DNA of 64,000 bases from Haloarcula rubripromontorii (GTDB lineage Archaea > Halobacteriota > Halobacteria > Halobacteriales > Haloarculaceae), in contig NZ_LIUF01000001.1 of assembly GCF_001280425.1 (NCBI RefSeq), positions 414,945 to 478,944 of the forward strand. The letters run 5' to 3'. A program made the position numbers and the translations under genes. Below, piece after piece: positions 9,220 to 18,617 of the stretch. Below the pieces are notes generated by a model. The model was not told the origin of the DNA, made no database searches, and saw nothing but the letters and a program-made list of their open reading frames with translations. How positions within the stretch are numbered: position 1 is the first letter of the stretch; each line of letters opens with the position of its first letter.

Positions 9220-9251
9220 CTTTGTCACCTCACTCCTCCGTAACCCCGCCG

Positions 9252-9263
9252 GGAGTATATAAA
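9252..9263 (-). promoter_or_regulatory. TATA box for the small wHTH-like gene
   Basis: The minus strand carries TTTATATACTCC here. A start about 25 bases downstream gives a short leader of about 14 bases that contains the Shine-Dalgarno-like purine run before the ATG at 9219. Confidence 0.6.
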
Positions 9264-9300
9264 GGCAGGAACCTTCAGGTCACTTCGGTCACTTTCAGGA

Positions 9301-9605
9301 CAAATCGGGCTAAAACGCATTTTTTATAACCGTTTCAAATTCCTTTAGACATTTTACAAAGCCATCTGAGACGATATCTGGACACCAGTTTCGAGGTAGT
9401 TTGAACGGTCTGTAAAAGAGAGATATCACCCTCTGTGGCCCCAACAGGCGGCATATTTCGCTGGTAGAACGGCGGAGCCGTCAGACGTGCGTCAGCACGT
9501 CGGGCACACGTCATACGGAGATTCGCGCCGGTGCGTGGTGGATAGCAGTCGCTGTGGGGGCCAGAAAGGGCCGTCTATAGAGACGGCGGTCAGTGGCCTT
9601 GACAA
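9301..9605 (+). other. uncoded stretch with TATA-like element and hairpin cluster
   Basis: No convincing gene is seen between the small wHTH gene and pyrH. The first part is unusually AT-rich, with a plus-strand TATA-like run at 9321-9330 (TTTTTATAAC). Further on are three compact perfect hairpins: 9469-9481 (ACGGC/GCCGT, 3-base loop), 9484-9501 (GACGTGC/GCACGTC, loop GTCA) and 9570-9587 (GCCGTCT/AGACGGC, loop ATAG). The last is enclosed by a further pair GGCCA/TGGCC (9559-9563 with 9594-9598). This is compatible with a small structured RNA, but nothing shows that it is transcribed. Confidence 0.4.
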
Positions 9606-9615
9606 CCCTTAAGAG
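9606..9615 (+). promoter_or_regulatory. candidate promoter of pyrH-lysS
   Basis: The run CCCTTAAGAG is centred about 27 bases before the pyrH ATG (9639). It is a plausible TATA element giving a leaderless pyrH-lysS transcript. Confidence 0.45.
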
Positions 9616-9638
9616 TGCATCGCGGTTACGGCGGGCTA

Positions 9639-10325
9639 ATGAAAGTCGTCGTCTCCATTGGCGGGAGCGTACTGGCTCCGGACCTCGACGCGGACCGGGT
9701 CGCCGACTACGCCGACGCCATCCAGTCGCTCGATGCACAGGGGCATACACTCGGAACCGTCGTCGGCGGCGGGCCGACTGCACGTGACTACATCGGCAGC
9801 GCCCGCGACCTCGGCGCGAACGAGATCGAACTCGACCAGCTCGGTATCGCTGTCACGCGGCTGAACGGCCGGCTATTGATCGCCGCGCTGGACGACCGCG
9901 CGGCACCGACGCCCGCGGAGAGCTACGACGAGGGGCGAGAAGCCATCCGTCGCGGGGACATCCCCGTTCTCGGGGGCATCGTCGCCGCACAGACCACCGA
10001 CGCCGTGGCGGCCGCGTTCGCGGAGTACGTCGGGGCTGACCTGCTCGTCTATGCCACGTCGGTTCCGGGCGTCTACGACGCCGACCCGAACGAGGACGGC
10101 GACGCGACGCGGTTCGACGAACTCGGCGCGGACGAACTCGTCGATGTGATCGCCGACATCGAGATGGACGCCGGCAGCAGCGCGCCGGTCGACCTACTCG
10201 CCGCGAAAATCATCCAGCGGTCCGGCATCCGGACGATAGTGCTCGACGGCGCTGACCCAGACCGCGTCGTGCGCGCGGTCGAAGACGGCGAGTTCGAAGG
10301 GTCTGAGATTCTCCCGGAGGCATAG
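9639..10325 (+). CDS. pyrH: UMP kinase (archaeal PyrH)
   Basis: The 228-residue amino acid kinase-fold enzyme phosphorylates UMP to UDP. It begins MKVVVSIGGSVLAPDL, with the phosphate-binding glycine loop, then VVGGGPTARDYI, GIVAAQTTDAVAAAFAEYVGA and a late EIDAGSS-like block (DIEMDAGSSAPVDLLAAKI), all typical of archaeal PyrH. The ATG at 9639 is chosen because the product then starts at the first strand. The stop codon is immediately followed by the lysS ATG. Confidence 0.94.
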   Translation: MKVVVSIGGSVLAPDLDADRVADYADAIQSLDAQGHTLGTVVGGGPTARDYIGSARDLGANEIELDQLGIAVTRLNGRLLIAALDDRAAPTPAESYDEGREAIRRGDIPVLGGIVAAQTTDAVAAAFAEYVGADLLVYATSVPGVYDADPNEDGDATRFDELGADELVDVIADIEMDAGSSAPVDLLAAKIIQRSGIRTIVLDGADPDRVVRAVEDGEFEGSEILPEA

Positions 10326-11963
10326 ATGGCGGAAGACCCCTACGAGGTCGGACGGGGCGGTTCCCGGGCGTTCTGGGCCGATTCCGTCGCCGACGCCATC
10401 GAGGCGCGTGACCCGGACGAGCCAATCGTCATCAAGGGCGGTGTCTCGCCGTCCGGCGTCCCCCACATCGGCCACTTCAACGAGATTATGCGGGGCTACT
10501 ACGTCGCCGAGGCGCTGCGGGACCGCGGCCACGAGGTCCGGCAGGTGTTCACCGCCGACGACAAGGACCGCCTGCGTGCGGTTCCCCGCCAGCTCGCCGA
10601 CCTCGACTGGAATGTCGTCGGCCTCGGCGAGGTCGACGCCGGCGCGCTCGGGCGAAACCTCGGGAAGCCCTACACGGACATCCCGGACCCCTTCGGCTGC
10701 TGTGACTCCTACGGCGCGCACTTCACGACGCTCCTGCAGAAGAGCGCCGAACTGGTCGGCGTCGACGTGGAGTTCGTCTCGAACACGGAACTGTACGCCG
10801 ACGGCGAGTTCGAAGCAGTCACGCGCCGCGTGCTCGAACGCGCCGACCGAGCCCGCGACGTGCTCGCAGAGTACCAGAACAAGGTTGACGACGACTACGT
10901 CCCGTTCCTGCCACAGTGTGCCGAATGTGGGAAGCTCACCGAGGGCGTCACCGCGGTCGACCTCGATGCCGGCGAAATCGAGTACGTCTGTGAGGATGTC
11001 GAGGCCGGCGACCAGACCATCGAGGGCTGTGGCCACGAGGGGACGGCGACGCTCCGGGACGGCAAGCTCCCGTGGCGGTTCGAGTGGCCCGCCCAGTGGG
11101 AGATTCTGGGCGTCGACTTCGAGCCCTTTGGCAAGGACCACGCCGAGGGGTCCTGGCCCTCCGGCGAGGACGTCGCCGAGAACGTGCTTGACATCCAGCC
11201 GCCGGTCCCGATGGTGTACGAGTGGTTCACGCTGGACGGCGAACCCCTCTCCTCGTCGTCGGGCAACGTCATCACTGTCGATGAGGTGCTGGACATCCTC
11301 GAACCGGAGGTGTTCAAGTACTTCTTCGTGAAAAACCCGCGGAAGCAGCGGGACTTCTCCGTCGAGAATGTCGACCAGCTCGTTGACGAGTTCGACCGGT
11401 TCGAGCGGCGCTACTTCGGTGAAACAGACGGAAGTGAGGACGAGATGGAACTCGCTGAGCGAGCCTACCCGATGGTCGTAGACGAACCGCAGGAACAGCG
11501 GGTTCGGATTCCCTACACGTTCGCGGCCGTCCTCGGGATGACAGATGACCCGGCGCTCCGGGAGCAGATAGCCCGGAAGGAGGGTCACATTCCGGACGAT
11601 GCGCCGGAGTGGGCCGTCGAGCAGGCGCTTGCCCGCGTCGAGCGCGCCCAGGAGTGGGCCAGCCTGACGAACAACGAATTCAACTACGAACTCAAGCGCG
11701 CCGAGATGCCCGACGTGTCCTTCGACGACGAGACGGCGGCCGCGCTGGACGAACTGGCCGATTTCATCGCCGAGGGCCACAACGGAGAAGCGATTCAGTC
11801 GGAGATCTACGAGACGGCGAAGCGAAACAACATCGACATCGGCGAGTTCTTCTCGGCCGGCTACCGGCTGCTGTTCGACGACACCGAAGGTCCACAGCTC
11901 GGGACGTTCATCGCGAAGCTGGACCGTGAGTTCGTCGTGGAACGGTTCCGTCGAAACGAGTGA
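10326..11963 (+). CDS. lysS: lysyl-tRNA synthetase, class I
   Basis: The 545-residue enzyme is the archaeal class I LysRS rather than the bacterial class II form. The HIGH motif is HIGHFNE (about residues 42-48 in VSPSGVPHIGHFNE), a Cys cluster for zinc appears at about 199-235 (CAECGKLTE and a later CEDVEAGDQTIEGCGHEG), and the KMSKS-equivalent is SSSSGN. The long helical C-terminal domain binds the anticodon. It directly abuts pyrH. Confidence 0.96.
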   Translation: MAEDPYEVGRGGSRAFWADSVADAIEARDPDEPIVIKGGVSPSGVPHIGHFNEIMRGYYVAEALRDRGHEVRQVFTADDKDRLRAVPRQLADLDWNVVGLGEVDAGALGRNLGKPYTDIPDPFGCCDSYGAHFTTLLQKSAELVGVDVEFVSNTELYADGEFEAVTRRVLERADRARDVLAEYQNKVDDDYVPFLPQCAECGKLTEGVTAVDLDAGEIEYVCEDVEAGDQTIEGCGHEGTATLRDGKLPWRFEWPAQWEILGVDFEPFGKDHAEGSWPSGEDVAENVLDIQPPVPMVYEWFTLDGEPLSSSSGNVITVDEVLDILEPEVFKYFFVKNPRKQRDFSVENVDQLVDEFDRFERRYFGETDGSEDEMELAERAYPMVVDEPQEQRVRIPYTFAAVLGMTDDPALREQIARKEGHIPDDAPEWAVEQALARVERAQEWASLTNNEFNYELKRAEMPDVSFDDETAAALDELADFIAEGHNGEAIQSEIYETAKRNNIDIGEFFSAGYRLLFDDTEGPQLGTFIAKLDREFVVERFRRNE

Positions 11964-12004
11964 GCCTGAGTAAGCAAGTCTTACCGGGCTGCGAAACGGC
12001 GCGT

Positions 12005-12181
12005 TCAGGGCGACTGTTGCTGCGTATCTGCCCGGTCGAACATCGGCCCGAGCCGTTCGTCGTAACAGTCCTCACAGACGTACGCGTCGATGACGCCGGC
12101 CTCGCTATGCGTGTGAATCATTGCGTGGACGGTCGCGTCGAAGGGGACCGTCTCGCCACAGATCCCGCATGTTTCTGGCAT
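12005..12181 (-). CDS. small zinc-finger protein (58 aa)
   Basis: Reading the minus strand from ATG at 12181 gives 58 codons: MPETCGICGETVPFDATVHA, then a middle with two histidines, then AYVCEDCYDERLGPMF. Two CxxC knuckles (C5/C8 and C-E-D-C later) predict one zinc site. Codon use is normal for this genome, with mostly G or C in third positions. The gene lies between lysS (convergent) and the tandem Usp gene upstream on the same strand. Small zinc-finger proteins of this size are abundant in haloarchaea; function unknown. Confidence 0.8.
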   Translation of the reverse strand: MPETCGICGETVPFDATVHAMIHTHSEAGVIDAYVCEDCYDERLGPMFDRADTQQQSP

Positions 12182-12223
12182 GTTCCGGCACCGGTTTGCG
12201 GTACGTTCCCACGGTACATAGAA

Positions 12224-12242
12224 CAGGTGGTTCGTCCACCTG
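12224..12242 (-). terminator. hairpin directly after the tandem Usp gene
   Basis: A perfect 7-bp stem (CAGGTGG/CCACCTG) with a 5-base loop begins one base after the Usp stop codon. No T-run follows, so it may be a 3' stabiliser or processing site rather than a true terminator. The zinc-finger gene follows on the same strand. Confidence 0.45.
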
Positions 12243-12243
12243 C

Positions 12244-13134
12244 TCAGGTCGAACGGGGCGTCACCAGCACGGGGACATCGGCAGTTCTGACGAGTTGCGA
12301 TGTGACGCTTCCGAGCAACTGGCGTTTCAGGTTCGAGCGGCCGTGTGATGCCATCACGACGAGGTCGATATCTCGGGCCGAGACGTACTCACGGATGCCG
12401 GCGGCGACGCCGTCGAGGGAGTCGGTTCGTTCCACCGCGGTTGCAACCGACACATCCGGGGCAATCTGTCCGATTTCGTCGGCGGTCGCTGCAACGGCGT
12501 CACGTCCGTTCTCGTCCAGTCGTTCAAGGAACGTCTGGTCCAGCCCGCCGGCGTTGAACGCGCCGCCGGCGGCCTGAATATCAACGACGTTGAGGACGTG
12601 GACCATCGCGTCGTATCGGCCCGCAACCTCCGTAGCGTGTTCCGTCGCCGTCTTAGCGTTCTCGCTGCCATCGGTCGGGAGGAGTAGCCGAGAGTACTCG
12701 AAATCGTCCGGCTGTGTCCCGTCTGAAACGACGAGGACAGGCACCGCGGACCGGTGTAAGACCTGTTCAGTGACGCCACCGAGAAGTCGCTTCCCGAGAC
12801 CGGTCATCCCCTGTCGGCCAAGAACGATGAGTCCGGCATCAGTGTCACGAGCGCGCGTGTCTATCTGCACGCTCGGTTTCCCCTCCAGCAGCTCTGTCGT
12901 GACCGACTGGCCGATATCGGCTGCGAGTGACTCGATCTCCGCGAGGACCGACTCGCCGTGTTCCCGGAGACGGGCGCTCTCGGGGTCAGTTCGCGTGAGC
13001 CTGCGTGCTCGTTGGTTGAGGACATACACCGCCTCGGCAGTCGCGTCAAAGTCCATCGCCAGTTCGAGGCCACGCCGGGCGGCGGCGACGGATTCGTCGC
13101 TCCCATCGACGGGAATGAGAATGTGGTCGTACAT
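12244..13134 (-). CDS. tandem universal stress protein (two Usp domains)
   Basis: The 296-residue protein contains two UspA domains. Each starts with the family strand (ILIPVDGSDES at the N-terminus; RLLLPTDGSENA at about 148) and ends with the ATP-binding loop: GRQGMTGLGKRLLGGVTEQV in the first, SHGRSNLKRQLLGSVTSQLV in the second. The first loop keeps the G-x2-G-x(9)-G-S/T type spacing more closely than the second. Role inferred only as stress-related nucleotide binding. Confidence 0.93.
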   Translation of the reverse strand: MYDHILIPVDGSDESVAAARRGLELAMDFDATAEAVYVLNQRARRLTRTDPESARLREHGESVLAEIESLAADIGQSVTTELLEGKPSVQIDTRARDTDAGLIVLGRQGMTGLGKRLLGGVTEQVLHRSAVPVLVVSDGTQPDDFEYSRLLLPTDGSENAKTATEHATEVAGRYDAMVHVLNVVDIQAAGGAFNAGGLDQTFLERLDENGRDAVAATADEIGQIAPDVSVATAVERTDSLDGVAAGIREYVSARDIDLVVMASHGRSNLKRQLLGSVTSQLVRTADVPVLVTPRST

Positions 13135-13237
13135 TGTGTGGTCGTTTGCGGCGGGGTCACTTCACCGTTGGCTGCGCTGTGCCAGCAGTGTGTCCCAAAC
13201 CAAACCCTCTTGCTTGGCTAAACCTATCTTCTGATAA

Positions 13238-15004
13238 ATGGTGAGTACGTTGACGTGGGTCCTCGCGGGCCTTGTCGCCTACACCCTCCTCGCGATGGCG
13301 CTACGGACTCGCGGCGTTGTTCCCGAGTATATCCGATTTAGCGGCCCGATTACGACGATCCACACGCAGAAGGGCAAGGCAGTTCTCGACTGGCTCGCGC
13401 GGCCAAAGCGGTTCTGGCGCGCCTGGGGGAACCTCGGCGTCGGGTTCGGCCTCGTCGTGATGGTCGGCTCGTTTCTCCTCGTTGCGCTCGGAGCCTACCA
13501 GGCGCTCGTCAACCCACAGCCCTCGGCACTGAACGAACCACGGAACGCGCTGGCGATTCCCGGCGTGAACGACTTCCTCCCGCTGTCGGTCGCACCGGAA
13601 ATCGTCCTCGGGCTATTGCTCGGCCTCGTCGTCCACGAGGGCGGTCACGGGCTGTTCTGTCGCGTCGAGGACATTGACATCGAGTCGATGGGGCTTGCCC
13701 TGCTGGCGATTATTCCGATCGGGGCGTTCGTCGAACCCGACGAAGACGAACTCCTCCGTACCGACCGCGGCTCACAAACCCGGATGTACACGGCCGGCGT
13801 GACCAACAACTTCGCACTCGCTATCATCACGCTCCTGCTGCTTTTCGGACCAGTTGCCGGTGCTATCTCCGTCGTCGATGGCGTTCCGGTCGGGAGCCCA
13901 ATCAGCGGAACCCCCGCCGCCGATGCGGGCATCGAGTCGGGTGACGTCATCACGGCAGTCGACGGCCAGCCTGTCGAGACCCAGCAGGAACTCGAATCGG
14001 TACTCGGAGAAAGCGACGCACAGGCTGTCGAAGTGGCTCGCAAGGATGCCACCCCCGTCACCGTCGAGCGGTCCGTCGTTGTCTCTGCGGCCCTCCAGAG
14101 CGCGCCACTCGGAACTGGTGAGACGATTGTCGCGGTCAACGGGACCGCAGTGGCGACCCGCAGTGAGTTCGAGCAGGCGGCCCGAACCCATTCCGTCGCG
14201 ACGCTCGAAACTGAGTCCGGGGAGACGGTCACGACCCCACTCGGCGCGTACGTGCTGGTCGCCGAAGACGGCCCGCTCGCCGGGGAAGGAGCGCCAAGCG
14301 GCGAAGGGATGATTATCACCGCGGTCAACGGGGAGCGCACACACAGCGGGGCCGCACTGATGCAGGCTCTTGAAGGGGGAGAACCCGGTGACAGAGTGAC
14401 AGTCACCGGCTACGTCGACGGCTCGCGGGAAACCTACGAGCTAACGATGGCCGAGAGCGAACAGGTCGACAACGGTATCATCGGTGTCGGCATTCAACAG
14501 GGCATCAGCGGCATCCAGGTCAGTGACTTCGGCATCGACGCCTACCCCGCGGCGGCGTTTCTTGAATTCATCGGTGGCTCGCCTGACACACCGACATCGG
14601 TCTCCGAGTTCTCGTTCGCCCAGCGGATCTTCAGCACGCTCTTGCTTCCGTTCATCGGCGTTGCTGGCGGCTTTGGCTATAATTTCGCCGGCTTCACCGG
14701 AATCGCAACGAACTTCTACACCGTTCAGGGCCCGCTCGGGGCGCTCGGGTCGACGCCGGTGTTCCTGCTCGCAAACGTCCTCTTCTGGACCGGCTGGATC
14801 AACCTCGTCATCGGGCAGTTCAACCTCATCCCGACGTTCCCGCTCGACGGCGGCCACATTCTTCGGGCGTCGACTGAATCGTTCGTCTCGCGGCTGCCGG
14901 TCTCGGACGGGCGGCGGGTGACGACGGCTGTCTCGATCGCAATCACAGTGTCGATGATCAGCGGCCTCCTGTTGATGGTGTTTGGCCCGAGGCTCCTGAC
15001 CTGA
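13238..15004 (+). CDS. M50 site-2-type protease with PDZ domains
   Basis: This 588-residue polytopic protein carries [11 protein letters not shown] (HExxH zinc site, about 131-135) and [12 protein letters not shown] near the C-terminus (third ligand). Between them are two PDZ-like segments: one at about 210-280 ([19 protein letters not shown]) and another at about 345-400 ([17 protein letters not shown]). The layout resembles RseP-like intramembrane proteases, where PDZ domains gate access of substrates already cut once. N-terminal helices start at residue 3. The gene is monocistronic; the divergent Usp gene lies 103 bases upstream. Confidence 0.92.
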   Translation: MVSTLTWVLAGLVAYTLLAMALRTRGVVPEYIRFSGPITTIHTQKGKAVLDWLARPKRFWRAWGNLGVGFGLVVMVGSFLLVALGAYQALVNPQPSALNEPRNALAIPGVNDFLPLSVAPEIVLGLLLGLVVHEGGHGLFCRVEDIDIESMGLALLAIIPIGAFVEPDEDELLRTDRGSQTRMYTAGVTNNFALAIITLLLLFGPVAGAISVVDGVPVGSPISGTPAADAGIESGDVITAVDGQPVETQQELESVLGESDAQAVEVARKDATPVTVERSVVVSAALQSAPLGTGETIVAVNGTAVATRSEFEQAARTHSVATLETESGETVTTPLGAYVLVAEDGPLAGEGAPSGEGMIITAVNGERTHSGAALMQALEGGEPGDRVTVTGYVDGSRETYELTMAESEQVDNGIIGVGIQQGISGIQVSDFGIDAYPAAAFLEFIGGSPDTPTSVSEFSFAQRIFSTLLLPFIGVAGGFGYNFAGFTGIATNFYTVQGPLGALGSTPVFLLANVLFWTGWINLVIGQFNLIPTFPLDGGHILRASTESFVSRLPVSDGRRVTTAVSIAITVSMISGLLLMVFGPRLLT

Positions 15005-15137
15005 GGCGAACCGTCGTCTCTGTTTCTCCCGACGACTGCCAGACTATTGTGGTTGCTGTGAATGGAGCGTCTCACAGGCCGTCTGTGACGGTCGGGGTTT
15101 CGTTACCCATTTACTCCCCGCCGCGAAAGCCGGGCGT

Positions 15138-16877
15138 ATGTTCCTGCAGCTCCGTGCGGAGGTCGAGGACGCCCTCGCCGACGCACTCACAACCCTCGAC
15201 CTGCCGGCCGAGGACCTCGGTATCGAGGAGCCACCGGAGGACGTCGACGCCGTGTTAGCGTCCAGCGTCGCCTTCCGGCTGGCCGGCGAGGTCGGTACCG
15301 CGCCGCCGAACGTCGCCGGCGATATCGCCGACGCAATCGACGCCGACGACCTCACCTACGTCAGCGACGTGACGACACAGGGGCCGTATGTCAATTTCCT
15401 CCCGAGCGAAGCGTACTTCGCCGAGACCCTGCAGTCGGTCACGGAGAGCGAGTTCGGCCGGCTCCCCGACCGCGACACCAGCGTCGTCGTCGAACACACC
15501 TCCGCGAACCCGACCGGCCCGGTCCACGTCGGGCGAGCGCGCAACCCCATCATCGGTGACGCCGTCGCCCGCGTGCTGGACTACGCCGGCTACGACGTCG
15601 ACCGCCACTACTACGTCAACGATGCGGGTCGCCAGATTGCGGTGTTCACCTGGGCCTACGAGACCTTCGGGGAGGACGACCTGCCCGAACCCCAGCGAGA
15701 CTCCCCAGAGTACGAGATGGTCCGGTACTACCGAAAGGGCAACACCGTTCTCGAAGACGGGGACCCCGAAGAAGTCGAGGAAGCAGAGACCGAGATACAG
15801 TCAATTTTGCAGGGCCTCGAAGACGGCGACGAGGAAACCTACGAGCGGGTCGCCGAGGTCGTCGACACTGTGTTAGGCGGGATGCAGAACACACTCGGTC
15901 GCCTCCCGGCGGAGTTCGACGAGTTCGTCAAGGAAACGCGGTTCATGCGCAACGGCGACACGGACGATCTGGTCGACCGACTGAAAGCGCTCGACTGCGC
16001 CGTCTACGAGGAGGACGCCTGGCAGTTGGACCTGCCCGACTTCGAGAAGAACCTCGTGTTCCTTCGCTCGGACGGCACGTCGCTGTACACCACCCGCGAC
16101 CTGGCCCACCACGAGTGGAAGTTCGAGAACTACGACCGCGCCGTGACGGTGCTTGGTGAGGACCACAAGCTACAGGCCGACCAGCTCGACGCCGCTCTCG
16201 GCCTGCTGGGCAACGACACCGACCAGCTCCGGCAGGTGTTTTACTCCTGGGTGAATCTCCCCGAAGGTGGGATGAGTACACGCGAGGGGACCGGTATCGA
16301 CCTCGATGATCTGCTAGATGAGGCTATTGACCGCGCGCGCGAGGAGGTCGAGTCCAGACTCGACGACCGGACCCGCGGCGACCTCGACGAGGACGACATC
16401 GACCGCATCGCCCGCCAAGTCGGCATTGGCGCGGTGCGCTACGACATCGTCTCGAAACAGCCGACGAAGGGCATCACCTTCGAGTGGGACCGCGCACTCG
16501 ACTTCGAGGCCCAGTCCGCGCCGTACGTCCAGTACGTCCACGCGCGCTGCTGTGGCATTCTGGGCGACGTGGAGGGCGATGTGCCCGACCAGCCGGACTT
16601 CAGCCCGCTCGCCGAACCGGAAGAACGCGATCTGCTTCGCGAACTGGCCCGGTTCCCCGCCGTCATCGAGGCGGCCGCCGACGACCTGACGCCACACACC
16701 GTCGCTACCTACACCCGCGACCTCGCCGAGACGTTCAACGCCTTCTACCGGGAGTGCCCGGTTCTCGACGCCGACCCCGAGACCCGCGCCGCGCGGCTGG
16801 CGCTCGTCGACGGGACCCGGACCACGATTGCGAACGCGCTCGACGCGCTGGGCGTCGAAGCACCGACCTCAATGTAG
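15138..16877 (+). CDS. argS: arginyl-tRNA synthetase
   Basis: The 579-residue class I synthetase charges tRNA-Arg. The HIGH motif appears as [14 protein letters not shown] and the KMSKS-equivalent as [20 protein letters not shown], both typical of ArgRS. The N-terminal tRNA D-loop-binding domain (residues 1-105) and the C-terminal helical anticodon domain (ending [12 protein letters not shown], close to the usual LxxLGxxxPxxM end) are complete. A TATA-like run (CATTTACTCC, about 15108-15117) sits 25-30 bases before the ATG. Confidence 0.97.
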   Translation: MFLQLRAEVEDALADALTTLDLPAEDLGIEEPPEDVDAVLASSVAFRLAGEVGTAPPNVAGDIADAIDADDLTYVSDVTTQGPYVNFLPSEAYFAETLQSVTESEFGRLPDRDTSVVVEHTSANPTGPVHVGRARNPIIGDAVARVLDYAGYDVDRHYYVNDAGRQIAVFTWAYETFGEDDLPEPQRDSPEYEMVRYYRKGNTVLEDGDPEEVEEAETEIQSILQGLEDGDEETYERVAEVVDTVLGGMQNTLGRLPAEFDEFVKETRFMRNGDTDDLVDRLKALDCAVYEEDAWQLDLPDFEKNLVFLRSDGTSLYTTRDLAHHEWKFENYDRAVTVLGEDHKLQADQLDAALGLLGNDTDQLRQVFYSWVNLPEGGMSTREGTGIDLDDLLDEAIDRAREEVESRLDDRTRGDLDEDDIDRIARQVGIGAVRYDIVSKQPTKGITFEWDRALDFEAQSAPYVQYVHARCCGILGDVEGDVPDQPDFSPLAEPEERDLLRELARFPAVIEAAADDLTPHTVATYTRDLAETFNAFYRECPVLDADPETRAARLALVDGTRTTIANALDALGVEAPTSM

Positions 16878-16942
16878 GAGCGGTCTGCGCCGGGTATCCG
16901 GTGTGACGGACGCGATTGCCGACACAAGTCCGTCGAGCTGGC

Positions 16943-17734
16943 CTACTTCTGCAGGAACGCGGTGACTTCCGGTTCGATTAGTGCAGGTGCCGCAGCCGGG
17001 CCGCTGTGGCTGACACCATTGAACTCGACGAATCGACTCCGTGGCAGTGCGTCGTGAACGTCCCGAGCACTCTGTCGAAGGAAATCCGGCCCATCGGTGC
17101 CGGACAGAACGAGAGTGGGCGCGTCGACATCGAGTCGGTCCGGGAGCCGGTACTGTTCGACGGAGCGGTTCATCCGGACGACCTCCTCGGCGAGGCCCAC
17201 ACAGTCGGGCCAGACCGGCCAGTCCGCTAGCCAGGCGTCGAGGTTGTCGATACCGCTTGGGTGAAGCACCTGTTCGATGTAGCGTTTCACCGCCTCCTCC
17301 CGCTTCCCATCACGTACGAGCGACGCCATCCGGTCGGCGAGGTCAGCCTCAGCCCGGTACGCGTCGGGAAGTACTGCCGGTTCGTACGCGACGACCGCAT
17401 CGACCGCCGTTTCGGTCGCGGCCTCGATAGCGGTGAGCGCGCCGTAGGAGTGGCCGAACAAGATCGGGTCGCCGTCGACAGCGTCGATAAGCGCCCGGAC
17501 GTATCTGACCTCGCGGGCCAGTACCTCGTCGGCGCTCGTTTCCGAGGGGGAGTCGAGGCAGGTCCCGAACCCCGGTCGCTGGGGGACGACACCACCGTAT
17601 TCTTCGAACTGTGGGAGGACCGGCCTCCAGTACTCCGTGGGTGCCATCCCACCGTGTAAGAGAATGAGTGGCTGGCCGTCGCCGTAGCGCTCGAATTCGA
17701 CATCAATCTCGTCTGTTGATTGTGCTGGCTGCAT
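16943..17734 (-). CDS. alpha/beta hydrolase
   Basis: A 263-residue soluble protein with the alpha/beta hydrolase order: oxyanion block LILLHGGMAPTEYW, nucleophile elbow FGHSYGALTAIEAA, acid strand TLVLSGTDGPDF and catalytic histidine in FNGVSHSGPAAAP. It is complete and has no signal peptide. The family covers esterases, lipases and many others, so the substrate is not predictable. Confidence 0.88.
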   Translation of the reverse strand: MQPAQSTDEIDVEFERYGDGQPLILLHGGMAPTEYWRPVLPQFEEYGGVVPQRPGFGTCLDSPSETSADEVLAREVRYVRALIDAVDGDPILFGHSYGALTAIEAATETAVDAVVAYEPAVLPDAYRAEADLADRMASLVRDGKREEAVKRYIEQVLHPSGIDNLDAWLADWPVWPDCVGLAEEVVRMNRSVEQYRLPDRLDVDAPTLVLSGTDGPDFLRQSARDVHDALPRSRFVEFNGVSHSGPAAAPALIEPEVTAFLQK

Positions 17735-17788
17735 ACAGTAGTACGGTCGAGCGCAGTCGGGCTAAGCCGTTCTCTCAGTGCTTCGGCC

Positions 17789-17801
17789 GTTTAAAAGGGC
17801 T
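17789..17801 (+). promoter_or_regulatory. candidate promoter of the HTH-10 gene
   Basis: GCCGTTTAAAAGG is a good TATA match about 70 bases before the ATG at 17866. It predicts a leader of about 40 bases with a GAGGGAG Shine-Dalgarno-like run just before the start. Confidence 0.45.
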
Positions 17802-17865
17802 GGGTCGGCAGGGGTAGACGCACTGTTCCGACAGGCGCTTCAGCGTCGGCCTAGAGGGAGTTCCT

Positions 17866-18564
17866 ATGGGACTCGTTGCAGAGTTTCAGATATACTGCGA
17901 TGCGTTGCCGCTCGTGTCGGTCGCGAACGCGGTCCCCGACGCGTCGATTGTCTGCTCCCTTCAGTACAACCACGGCCGTCGTCCACTGTTTCTTGCCACG
18001 GTGACGGGTAGCTCCGAGCAAGCTGTCGAGCGGGCACTCACCGACGCCTACGACGTGCAGGAGTGGACGCGAATCGGGACGGCAGGCGACACCAGACGGT
18101 ATCAGGCAGTGCCGGCGCTGAGTTTCGAGGAGCAACTCGGCGGCCAGATTGACGACTTGAGCGGACTCGAAGCACTGGCCACGGCAGACGCAATCATTGA
18201 ACGGATAACCGTGACCGCGGACGGGTGGGAGCAAATGGGTTGGTTCGCTGACCGGGCGGCGTTCACGGAGTTTTCATCCTTCTGGCAACGGAACGCGGAC
18301 TTCGGACTAGAGCGACTGACCCGGGATGCGGAGCCGAAGCCGCCCGGTAACGGGCTCACTGACCGACAACTGGAGGCGCTACGGACGGCGTACGAAATGG
18401 GGTATTTCGAAATCCCGCGACGTGCATCACTAGACGCCGTGGCGAAGGAACTGGACATCTCTGCATCATCGCTCTCTGAGCGACTGCGCCGAGCACAGAC
18501 ACAGCTCATCCAGGAAACGGTCGCAACGCTGTGGCCGCCGCTTCCGGAAGCCGAAAAGCAGTGA
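17866..18564 (+). CDS. HTH-10 family (Bat-like) transcriptional regulator
   Basis: The 232-residue protein ends in the helix-turn-helix of bacterio-opsin-activator type: LTDRQLEALRTAYEMGYFEIPR then SLDAVAKELDISASSLSERL, about residues 165-225. The N-terminal 160 residues resemble the ligand-sensing-like domain common in this family but lack PAS or GAF modules that I can recognise. Bat proteins activate rhodopsin genes in Halobacterium; a rhodopsin gene lies 4.5 kb away here, but a link is only a possibility because the family is very large in haloarchaea. Confidence 0.9.
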   Translation: MGLVAEFQIYCDALPLVSVANAVPDASIVCSLQYNHGRRPLFLATVTGSSEQAVERALTDAYDVQEWTRIGTAGDTRRYQAVPALSFEEQLGGQIDDLSGLEALATADAIIERITVTADGWEQMGWFADRAAFTEFSSFWQRNADFGLERLTRDAEPKPPGNGLTDRQLEALRTAYEMGYFEIPRRASLDAVAKELDISASSLSERLRRAQTQLIQETVATLWPPLPEAEKQ

Positions 18565-18617
18565 AACGCGGTCTGGACAGCGGGCTACGACCGGAACAGC
18601 AAGCAGGTGCAGACCCG

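Noticed and set aside
10194-11780. 528-codon minus-strand open frame opposite lysS
   Set aside because: Shadow of lysS; no domain recognised.
17866-18564. HTH-10 gene as the dedicated activator of the rhodopsin gene
   Set aside because: It lies 4.5 kb from bop with unrelated genes between, lacks the PAS/GAF parts of Bat, and the family is very common in haloarchaea.
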